A DNA stretch of 64,000 nt from Pleurodeles waltl. Its lineage: Eukaryota; Chordata; Amphibia; Caudata; Salamandridae. Below the pieces are notes generated by a model. It saw only the letters and a program-made list of their open reading frames with translations, had not been told where the DNA came from and did not search any database. The stretch covers positions 1,272,163,123 to 1,272,227,122 of the forward strand of contig NC_090440.1 of NCBI RefSeq assembly GCF_031143425.1, given 5' to 3'. The position numbers and the translations under genes were made by a program. How positions within the stretch are numbered: the stretch's first letter is position 1; each line of letters starts with the position of its first letter. Positions 45,092 to 54,377 of the stretch are shown in pieces.

Positions 45092-47686
45092 CTAGTGTCC
45101 TGGGGGGATATCGAATCCGGGCTCCGGCGGCGGCCCTTCCGCCTTCTGCTCCTCTTCCCAGGGGGTGGGCTGGCTGTCCCCTTGCTGCTGGGCGAAGATC
45201 CAGACCTGCGGGCTGGTGGGCTCCAATACCCCTGCACCCTTGTCAAGGGGGCTGCAGGGCTGGTGGTGGTGAGGTGCTCTTTTTACCCCGACGAGAAGGA
45301 GGGGGGGCTCAGGGTCAGGAAAGAAGGTAGCAGTAGAGAGATAGATTTTCTTGGGACAATGGAGAGTGGTAGGTACAGTGGGTATGGGAGTGGAGGGAGA
45401 GGATGTGGTTGTAGGCGAGACAAGTTTGCTGTCTTTGGGTGCAGGTGCAGGAGCGGGAGGCTGTCGTGAGGTGGATGGCTGTTGGGTGGGTGGGTGGCTG
45501 CGTTTGTGTGGTGTGGAAGAGGGGGTGACAGACACAGTGGGAGAGGACACAGGGGACGTGTAAATGGCAGTGGGGGTGGTGACTGCACGTGTGCGGACTG
45601 TAGTGGAGGGTATGCTGGTGATGGAAACACTGGCTGATGGTGAGGTGAATGAAGGTGTGAGTGTAGACGTCACAGGGAGGGAGGAGGGAGACGAGGAGGT
45701 GGGGGTCACAGAGGTGGTAGTGACTGTTGGCATGTCTGCATCGGAATGTTGCTTGTGTGAATGTCTGCGTGATCTGTGGTGCTTATGTTTGGATGAGCTG
45801 CTCTTGGGTGTTGAGGTGTGTGCAGGCTGGTCTGATGGTGTGGGTGGGACAGGCAGAGGAACAGGAGACTGGGAGGAGGGAGTTAGTAGAGGGAGGCAGG
45901 AGACAGGGACAATGGCTGCCGTCAGTGCTGAGGCCAGAGCCTGGAACGATCGCTGATGGGCAGCCTGACCCGAATGAATGCCCTCCAGGTACGCATTGCT
46001 GCGATGAACCTCCCTCTCCACCCCCTGGATGGCATTCAAAAGGGTAGTCTGCCCAACAATGAGCGTTCGGAGGAGGTCAATGACCTCCTCACTGAGGGCA
46101 GCGGGGGTAACAGGGGCAGGGCCTGAGGTGCCTGGGGCGAAGGAGATGCCCGGCTTCCTGGCAGAGCGGGCACGGGACGAACGCTGAGGGGCTGCTGGGA
46201 GGGCGGAGATGGTGCGCTGGGTGGCGGCTGTACCTGTAATGGCGGGGGGCACGGATGGTGCCACCCCCGCAAGGGAGCTCCCTTCCGAGGACGTGTCCGT
46301 GTCGCTGCAGGGTCCAGTCGTCCCCGTTGTGGAGCTCCCCTCGCCCTCCGTCTCACTGGTCCAGTCAGACTCTGTGGCATGGCCCTCCTGGGCCATGTGA
46401 GATGCAGCTCCCTCCTGCCCCGATGCCACTTCTCCTCCGCCTGATGATGCTGATGCACACAAGCACAGAAAGACAAACAAAAAGGGGGGGGGAGAGAGAA
46501 ATAAAGAGATTTTGAGTACATGGATCACCGGTACAGTTAGCGGACATGACAGACACAGATGCCCCCTGCACTAAGTTGCGCACTTGGGGTCCGCTACGCA
46601 TTCCGTGGAACATGCCCTACACGCCTAGAGTTGACAACTGCACCCATGGATGACACGGCCCAGGGATGGCTGTACTGACACACTACTGAGGGTGGTGGCT
46701 GGGGACACAGGGGCTTACGGGGGTGCCCAGCCTACAGATATCGCCCTGGCCTAGGGGGACCCACAGCCCTCCTCCCCCACCCAGACACCTCCACTGCGCA
46801 ACAACAGAGTAGTTAATGCTTGTACTCACCCCCTTGTGTCTGCTGTGCTGCCCTCACGCCCCCATCCAAATCAGGGTAGGCCATCGCCAGGATCCGGAAC
46901 ATCAGGGGGGTCAGTTGACGGCAGGCACCCCGCCTACGTTGGGAGGCCATCCCCAGCAGAGACTCGGCGGTCTTCTTGGTCCCGCGGCGGATGTCCTCCC
47001 ACCTCTTGCGGCAGTGGGTGCCCCGTCGATGGTGGACCCCCAGGGTCCGGACTTCCTTGGCGATGGCACGCCAAATCCCGATCTTCTCATGGGCGCGGAC
47101 CTATGTGACACGTACAGGGAGGGAGAAATACCACGTTCAAGTTTGTCTGCATTTTCGTTGCCAGTGGCCCAACGCCCCCCATCCCCGCCAGGCCCCCCGC
47201 CAGGCCCCCCGCCAGGCCCAACATGCCCCCCATCCCCGCCAGGCCCCCCGCCAGGCCCAACATGCCCCCCATCCCCGCCAGGCCCCCCGCCAGGCCCAAC
47301 ATGCCCCCCATCCCCACCAGGCCCCCCGCCAGGCCCCCCGCCAGGCCCAACATGCCCCCCATCCCCGCCAGGCCCCCCGCCAGGCCCCCCGCCAGGCCCA
47401 ACATGCCCCCCATCCCCGCCAGGCCCCCCGCCAGGCCCAACATGCCCCCCATCCCCGCCAGGCCCCCCGCCAGGCCCCCCGCCAGCCCCAACATGCCCCC
47501 CATCCCCGCCAGGCCCCCCGCCAGGCCCCCAAGCCAGCCAATGGCCCCAAATCCATATTGAATTAAACTCACTTGTTGGTCTGGAGGACCGTAGAGTAGC
47601 GCATACTGGGGGAGGACCCCATCCACAAGTTTCTCCAACTCTTCTCCAGTGAAGGCAGGGGCCCTTTCCCCAGGCGCAGCAGGCAT
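45092..47686 (-). CDS. MYPOP-like Myb/SANT protein of copy A3, three exons, intact
   Basis: Exons are 47686-47573, 47100-46830 and 46449-45092. Splice sites are GTGAG/TAG and GTGAG/CAG; the phases fit and the sum is 1743 nt, or 580 residues. Exons 1-2 make a SANT-like domain: FTGEELEKLVDGVLPQYALL, IWRAIAKEVRTLGVHHRRG, CRKRWEDIRRG. Exon 3 has an acidic Ser/Thr part, GISFAPGTSGPAPVTPAALS, a helical stretch (EEVIDLLRTLIVGQTTLLNA), and a long Ser/Thr/Pro-rich, basic-patched tail. The domain layout recalls MYPOP proteins (Myb-related, partner of profilin). It is probably nuclear and DNA-binding; a role in transposition is inferred from its conserved place. Intron 1 holds a minisatellite. Confidence 0.85.
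47175..47535. repeat. minisatellite in intron 1 of the MYPOP-like gene
   Basis: The array is made of two short words, CCCCGCCAGGCCCC and CAACATGCCCCCCATCC, in units of 36 and 51 bp (multiples of 3). Every frame therefore stays open on both strands for about 400 bp, which makes false Gly/Ala/Met- or Pro-rich proteins. Confidence 0.92.
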
Positions 47687-48180
47687 TGTCCCTTCCAGAC
47701 CGAGGTCACAGCAACACTTGCAGTATAGGTCCTCTCCTGTGAAAGTTCAAGTCGCGAGTGAATAAGTAGATAGAAAATGGCGGTCACGCCCGCGGCGGTG
47801 CGTACCGCGGCGGTGCGTACCGCCACCGCCGGCGCCCTTCGCCATTGGCTCCTGAAACCCATAGGCTTCAATGTTAACCAATGCGGCTTCGCGCCGCGGT
47901 CTTCGACCGCCGACCGCCGCGGTGTGCCACGCCAGCGCATTGACCTCACATCCCATTGTCACACTTCACAGGTCATGCAGCCGCCATTTCGAGGGTCCAC
48001 ATGGCTCAATTTCAACTGCGTCACACAGGCCTAGGCCTTGCATAGCCACTCAGACACGCCATTCACTGCATAGAGAATCGTTTACTGTGCAAGCTGTGAG
48101 TACGTACCTGTGGGTTGCTTGACTCTGTGCTCCATGTTGTCCTTCCTAGGCACCGTCCGCTGGGTTTGGCGAGGAGACGG

Positions 48181-49185
48181 ATGAATCCTCGCGTGTACCG
48201 ACCGCTGGTGGACCTGTCGACAATGGAAGAACGCCACATTATCCTGACCTACCGGCTTGACCGTGCCACTATACATGAACTGTGTGCCCAGCTGGAGCCC
48301 GACCTGATGTCCCCCATCCGCCAACCCACAGGGATTCCCCCTCTGGTGCAGGTCCTGTCAGTACTCCATTTCTTGGCAAGTGGGTCATTTTAGACAACAG
48401 TGGGAATTGCTTCTGGGATGTCTCAGCCCATGTTTTCGAAGGTGTTATCCAGAGTGTTGTCTGCCCTGATGAAATACGTGAGGAGCTACATCATTTTCCC
48501 TGAGGTGGGCGAATTGGCTACAGTGAAGGGTGATTTCTACGCCCTTGGACATATTCCCAACGTCATTGGTGCCATTGATGGGACCCATGTGGCTTTGGTT
48601 TCCCCAAGAGACAGGGAGCAGGTGTACAGGAACAGAAAAAGTTACCATTCCATGAACATCCAGGTGGTGTGTTTGGCTGACCAGTACATCTCGCATGTAA
48701 ATGCCAAATTCCCAGGGTCAGTGCATGACGCCTACATCCTGAGGAATAGCAGCATCCCTTACGTGATGGAACAGCTAGAGAGACACCGTGTATGGCTATT
48801 GGGGGACTCTGGGTACCCCAACCTGTCGTGGCTACTGACCCCAGTAAGGAATCCCCGGACCAGGGCAGAGGAACGGTACAATGAGGCCCATGGGCGTACT
48901 AGGAGGGTGATCGAACGCACCTTTGGCCTCCTAAAGGCCAGGTTTCGGTGCCTGCATATGACAGGGGGATCCCTAATGTACTCACCTAAGAAGGTGTGTC
49001 ACATCATCGTGGCCTGCTGCATGCTTCACAACCTGGCTTTGCGCCGCCAGGTGCCTTTCCTGCAGGAGGATGGTCGAGACGGTGGTGTTGTGGCAGCTGT
49101 GGAACCTGTGGAGAGTGACGAGGAGGAAGACGACGGTGCTGAAACAGACAACAGGGACAGAATCATTGAACAGTACTTCCAATAG
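48181..49185 (+). pseudogene. HARBI1-like: HARBI1-like transposase of copy A3, intronless, one nonsense codon
   Basis: One frame of 334 codons runs from ATG 48181 (MNPRVYRPLVDLSTMEERHI) to the stop at 49183. The only lesion is a TAG at 48391-48393 (codon 71), where related copies have the Gln of GSFQ. Catalytic blocks are GAIDGTHVALV, FPGSVHDAYI and IERTFGLLKARFRCLH, so all three acidic residues are present. The tail is acidic (ESDEEEDDG). The intron found in A1, A2 and B1 at GDSGYP is exactly absent here (LLGDSGYPNL is continuous). The product would cut and insert at 3-bp sites with its Myb partner. A CAG-to-TAG change is recent-looking, since nothing else has decayed. Confidence 0.92.
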
Positions 49186-49693
49186 GACACAGGTAACAAT
49201 TCAAACATAATTTAGTAAATGTGAACTACTCTCCTGCATCTCTGCTGCCTGTCTATTTGCCCCAGTGTATGATGACTGAGTTGTGGCTTTTCCCTCCCTA
49301 TTTCAGATCTGGGGTCCCCACTACGAGTCCTGTGCTTCGTTTCCCCATGGACTACAGCTTTGTGGCAGCTGTTTGTTGACTTCACTATGTACAAGGACAT
49401 ATTTGCAATGTCATGTCAATTACAATATTTTGAAATCACAGCCAGACTCCAGATAGTTTTGTGCAAAATAGGTGTTTATTTCAGTGCTCAAAATGGGATG
49501 GGTGGTTTCAAGTGGGTGGGGGCTATGGTGAAGGAATGTCCATGGCAGAGTCCAGAGTAACAGTCACACAGGTGCATTGTCCAGAGGCCTGTGGAGAGAT
49601 GGAGCATGGGCAGTTCAAGGATGGACAGGGTGACAATGTGGGACAGTGGGCTGACATCAGGTGGTATCCTTTGCTGGCGGGGGTCTTGACATC

Positions 49694-51281
49694 CTACTCT
49701 GTCTTCTTGCGAGATCTCAGGGCCCTCTTGCGGGGTGGTTCTTCTCCTGCAGGAGGTGGGGGTCTGGTGGGCTGCTGTTGTGCGGGGGCCTCCTGTCCAC
49801 TAGCGCCGGCGGAGGTGGTTGGCTGTTCTTGGGCCAGGCTAGTGGCAGGGGCCCTCTGTTGTTGTTGAGTGTCCGTCCTGGTGTTGATGAGGTCCTGCAG
49901 CAGCCCTACCATGGTAACCAGGGTGGAGGTGAGGGCTCTGATGTCCTCCCTGTACCCCCGATAGTGTTCCTCCTGCAGTACCTGGATCTCCTGGAACCGG
50001 GCCAGTACCGTCGCCATCGTCTCCTGGGAGCGGTTGTATGCTCCCATGATGGTGGTGAGGGCCTCGTGGAGAGTGGGTTCCCTGGGCCCGTCCCCCCCCT
50101 GTCGCACAGCTGCCCTCCGAGTTGCCCTGTTTCCCTGGGCCTCTGCCCCCTGGCCGGTGTGCCCACTACCACTGCCCCCAGGTCCCTGTTGTTGTTGGGG
50201 TGGTGGGTTATCCTGGGTGCCCTGTAGTGGTAGACACACCGCAGATTGATGCGCCCTGGAGACAGAGGCATGGGCCCGCTGGGTGGGAGCTGTGCTGGTG
50301 TTCCCAGAGGGGTTTGGGTCTGTAGTGGCCTGTGCCTGTGTGAGGGGAACCGACTGTCCAGAGGTCCCCGATGGTCCGGGCTGGTCATCAGTGTCCAGGT
50401 CGACAGAGCTGCTGTCATCGCTGACGGCCTCTTGGGTGGGGGGTGTGGAGAATTCTGGGCCCTCCGTGGCGGTGTGTTGACGGTCGGGTCCTGCAGGGGT
50501 ATAGAGGTATGGTTATAGTTTCAATGTGTGGCATATGGGTGTATCTGTGGGTTCCCGTGTCCCCAAGTGCTGGCATTCGTGTGTGGGGGCTTTGGTGAGG
50601 GTGGCTTGTGGGGGGGATGTGTATATGCATTGGGCATGCTTTGGTGATGGGTGTCCATGCTTAGTGGACGCATGAAGGCCTAGGTTTTGGGATGTGTGGG
50701 TTGTGATGGTGAGACATTGGCAGGGAATAGGTGTGCTGGGGGTGGGGGTGAGGATGGTGGTGGGGGTGAGGATGGTGGTGGGGGTGAGGGTGGGGGTGAG
50801 GATGGGGGTGGGGGTGAGGGTGGGGTTCGAGGATGGGGGTGGGGGTTGGGGTATGATTTGGCATGCAGGTGGGGGGGAAGCAGTATTGAAGCTTCAACTT
50901 ACCAGTATCCATTCCTCCGCCGACTCCTGCGAGGCCGTCAGGATGCAGGATGTTCAAGACTTCCTCCTCCCATGTTGTAAATTGTGGGGGTTGAGGTGGG
51001 GGTCCTCCGCCAGTCTTCTGCACGGCGATGTTGTGCCTGGATACCATGGAACGCACCTTCCCCCGTAGGTCGTTCCATCGCTTCCTGATGTCTTCCCGAT
51101 TTCTGGGGTGCTGTCCCACAGCGTTGACCCTGTCGACAATCCTCTGCCATAGCTCCGTCCTCCGGGCAATGCTGGTGTATTGGACCTGTGTGCCGAAGAG
51201 CTGGGGCTCTACCCGAACGATTTCCTCCACCATGACCCTGAGTTCTTCGTCTGAGAAGCGGGGGTGTCTTTGGGGTGCCAT
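49694..51281 (-). CDS. NAIF1-like Myb/SANT protein of copy A3, nearly intact
   Basis: Exon 1 is 51281-50903 (MAPQRHPRFSDEELRVMVEE), ending at a GTAAGT donor in phase 1. Exon 2 runs from 50491 (CTGCAG acceptor) to the stop at 49694. The domain has ELWQRIVDRVNAVG and REDIRKRWNDLRGKV, then TWEEEVLNILHPDGL. Exon 2 has a Pro/Thr/Gln linker, a helical stretch (ALTTIMGAYNRSQETMATVL) with coiled-coil character and a basic C-terminus (PPRKRALRSRKKTE) that looks like a nuclear localisation signal. The joined phase is off by one base; one extra G in the run at 50459-50464 would explain it, since A1 and A2 fit without it. NAIF1-like partners bind element ends and import the transposase. Confidence 0.8.
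50735..50850. repeat. G-rich minisatellite in the NAIF1-like intron
   Basis: GGGGGTGAGGATGGTG and GGGGGTGAGGGT units alternate. They lie in the intron of the A3 NAIF1-like gene and explain the His/Pro-repeat reading frame there. Confidence 0.85.
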
Positions 51282-51876
51282 GGAGTGGTGTGTATGATGT
51301 GTGGGGTGGAGTATGTGTAGTTAAGTGTGTTGAGTGTGGTGGTGTGTGTTGTTTTGTGTGTGGATATTGTGTGGGTGATGGTGTAGTGTGCCTCTGTGTG
51401 ATGGTATTCTGTGATCGCTGATGTGTCTCTCAGTGCTTCTTTCTGAATTTTTGGTCGTAGGGGTTTGTGGGTGATGTGGGTGTGTGTTTTATATTGTATT
51501 GTGTGTGTGGGAGTGGTGTGTGTATGTGTATCAGGTGTGTGGAATTCAAATCGGCCAATGTGGCTGAGTTTTGTTCGTTTGTGTGTATTCTGACCGCGGC
51601 GGTGTGTCCCGCCAATGGAAAACCGCGTTTGAAAGACCGCCGCGTGGATTCGTGGGTCGTAATGGCATGGGCGTATTTCTGTTGGCGTGACGGTGGAGGT
51701 TTGGTCACCTCCACTTTTCCGCCGACCGCTGGTCTGGCGGTCTGTTGTGGCTGTCGGATTTTCGGAGGTTTGGCTGCTGCGGGTCAGAATGACCGTGGCG
51801 GGTTACCACGGCGGAATTATGGAGGATTTCTGACCGGCGGTAGGCGCCTTTTACCGCTGAGGTCAGAATGACCACC

Positions 51877-52738
51877 AGAGTGTCAGTACAAGAGTGCAGG
51901 AATATGGGGGCACATACCTACACACAGGGTCCCAACATGAGAAACGTCAATGCTAGTCTTATACCCTACAAGCAATTCACTGAGTATGTCCAAAATGAAA
52001 AACACATGTATGCTTCAGTCCTTACACACAGAAGGAATAGATGTGGAACAGTTCTTGGGCAATATAGTTAGCTGGGAGTATCAGTAGAACACATTGGTGT
52101 GATATAGAGTTACCTAACCTTATTAGTGATTGCCACCGGTCAGTTTTGCAGGATTGAGTTCAAATGTAGGCTGATGTGCCACAGTTCCCAACATTCCTAC
52201 ACAGGACCCCAACACTGACAGCTTAATAACAACACCTACCTGTCCAATACAAAGTAAATATAGTCAATTGGAGTGGTGGTTACACTGGATAGCAGATGCA
52301 TCGACAAGTAGATGTGTTGTTGCTGCCAATGTGACAGCTCAGTTGTCCATAGGTGATGCACGTGTCAAGAGAGGGATTCGGAGGCAAGGCGGGTTCCCTA
52401 GGCCAACACTCAATTTGAGCTGTGCACTCATGGAAAGACCCTGAGACACAAGCATATAACACAAAATGTATAGGAGTATGCAAAAATGTTTTTAGAGTAT
52501 TAAACTAAACTACCAAACATAATAAAACGCGCCCTATCCTAAACTAACCTATTCTAACTATACTTAACCAACAACTAAAGCTGACTATCCTATGCTAAAC
52601 TTAACTAACACGTTTAACACCACAATCTAAAGTTACAGAACACTTGCAGGACAACATATACTAATACTACACATAAACTAACTAAATCTAAACAAATATA
52701 TATATTTTTTGTATTTTAAAAATAAAATAAAAAATACA
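51877..52738. other. B2 arm between A3 and the 52739 MITE
   Basis: It begins with AGA, the right TSD of A3. GTACAAGAGTGCAGG near 51895 matches the place where the L1 entered copy B1. The rest aligns with 7151-7720. Non-coding. Confidence 0.6.
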
Positions 52739-53654
52739 GGGGCATATTTATACTCTGTTTGCGCCGAATGTGCGTCAAAAAATTTGACGCACAATCGGCG
52801 CAAACCCTGCCCCATACTTATACTTTGACGCCCGACCCCGCGGGCATCAAAATTCCACCATGTGCATCATTTTTTGGAAGGGGGAAGCAGCCTTGCGTTA
52901 ATTATATGCAAGGTAGGCGTTCCCTTAAAAAAAATGACTATAAGGCCTGTGCCCCTTATTTATACTCTGGTGTCATTTTGACGCACAGGAGGGGGTGGGC
53001 CTTAAAAAACGGCGCACAGCCTGATGTGCGCCGTTTTTTAACGCCTGGGTCAGGGCAGGCGTTAAGGGACCTGTGGGCTCGGAAGGAGCCCAGAGGTGCC
53101 CTCCCCTGCCCCCAGGGACACCCCCTGCCACCGTTTCCCACCCCAGGAGGACACCCAAGGATGGAGGGACCCATCCCAGGGAAGTAAAGGTAAGTTCGGG
53201 TAAGTATTTTTTTCAGATTTTTTTTGTGGCATAGTGGGGCCTGATTTGGGCCCCCCTACATGCCACTATGCCCAATGACCATGCCCGGGGAACATAAGTC
53301 CCCTGGGCATCGCCATTGGGCAAGGGGGCATGACTCCTGTCTTTGCTAAGACAGGAGTCATGTCAATGGAGGTTATGCGTAAAAATAAAATGGCGCAAAT
53401 CCGGTTTGAGGCCTGAATTTTGCCTCAGACCTAACTTGCACCATTTTTTGATGCACAACCCCCATTTTCCCATACGCCGACGCTGCCTGGTGTGAGTCAT
53501 TTTTTTTGACGCACACCAGTCTGCAGCGCCGGCTAACGTCATTCCATTAATAAGGCGCCCACATGGCGCGTTGGAATGGCGTTAGCCGGCAGTAAATATT
53601 TTGACGCACAGCTGCGTTGGCGCAGTTGTACGTCAAAAAGTATAAATACGGGCC
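52739..53654. mobile_element. 916-bp MITE with family B-like ends and internal hairpins
   Basis: The left end is GGGGCATATTTATACTC, and the right end on the minus strand GGCCCGTATTTATAC. ACA at 52736-52738 and 53655-53657 is the target duplication, and copy B1 shows the empty site (about 7728). Inside are several stem-loops: TTTGCGCCGA...TCGGCGCAAA near 52759-52804, AAACGGCGCACA...TGTGCGCCGTTT near 53007-53038, and CATGACTCCTGTC...GACAGGAGTCATG near 53329-53362. No gene is present. Its left part closely matches the right end of B1 (16300-16631), so it is probably a deletion derivative of family B or of a close relative. Confidence 0.88.
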
Positions 53655-53672
53655 ACAATTTTTTTTTTTTTT

Positions 53673-54377
53673 AAGTAGTAAAACACATAAAAACCCCTCA
53701 TGACCCCCACACACCAGTTAACACATAATCAGTAACTAACCCACCCCCAAATCCACTTATCCTAACTAAACTACATACCTACCCTAGCCTAACACTAACC
53801 CCCTAAAACCCAGAATAAAACACAACTTAAAATCAGAAGGAAATGGAAAGAACTTGCAGGTGGCAGTTCAGATGTGACTCAGAGTTTGGCCTTCTTCAGT
53901 TTTTTTTAAGTAGTAAAACACATAAAAACCCCTCATGACCCCCACACACCAGTTAACACATAATCAGTAACTAACCCACCCCCAAATCCACTTATCCTAA
54001 CTAAACTACATACCTACCCTAGCCTAACACTAACCCCCTAAAACCCAGAATAAAACACAACTTAAAATCAGAAGGAAATGGAAAGAACTTGCAGGTGGCA
54101 GTTCAGATGTGACTCAGAGTTTGGCCTTCTTCAGTTTTTTTTAAGTAGTAAAACACATAAAAACCCCTCATGACCCCCACACACCAGTTAACACATAATC
54201 AGTAACTAACCCACCCCCAAATCCACTTATCCTAACTAAACTACATACCTACCCTAGCCTAACACTAACCCCCTAAAACCCAGAATAAAACACAACTTAA
54301 AATCAGAAGGAAATGGAAAGAACTTGCAGGTGGCAGTTCAGATGTGACTCAGAGTTTGGCCTTCTTCAGTTTTTTCT
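53673..54377. repeat. 235-bp unit, three identical tandem copies
   Basis: AAGTAGTAAAACACATAAA starts at 53673, 53908 and 54143, an exact 235-bp period with no difference that I can see. Each unit contains the last codons of the B2 third gene (GAGTTTGGCCTTCTTCAG on the plus strand) plus its 3' flank. Copy B1 has one unit. Either a very recent duplication or an assembly artefact. Confidence 0.95.

Larger units (their letters stand above)
43293..51876. mobile_element. Harbinger family A, copy A3 (8.58 kb, best preserved)
   Basis: The left end is GGCCCTCATTCTGAC (43293) and the right end, on the minus strand, GGTGGTCATTCTGAC (ending 51876), with AGA at 43290-43292 and 51877-51879. Genes are MYPOP-like (47686-45092, minus), HARBI1 (48181-49185, plus) and NAIF1-like (51281-49694, minus). 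Both subterminal regions are crowded with CCGCC/GGCGG words. The MYPOP-like gene is fully open; HARBI1 has one TAG; the NAIF1-like gene has one apparent single-base frameshift. The interior has gained several minisatellites. It is inserted in B2. Confidence 0.93.

Noticed and set aside
47087..47686. Long Gly/Met-, Trp- or Pro-rich proteins on both strands
   Set aside because: They are read through the intron minisatellite, whose units are multiples of 3; only the first 38 codons at the 47686 end are real exon.
48181..49185. Domesticated host HARBI1 gene
   Set aside because: It lies between matched transposon ends with a TSD, beside the element's Myb genes, and has a stop codon.
44155..54377. 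Regular repeats that might suggest a CRISPR array
   Set aside because: The units are contiguous without unique spacers, and the setting is a eukaryotic transposon.
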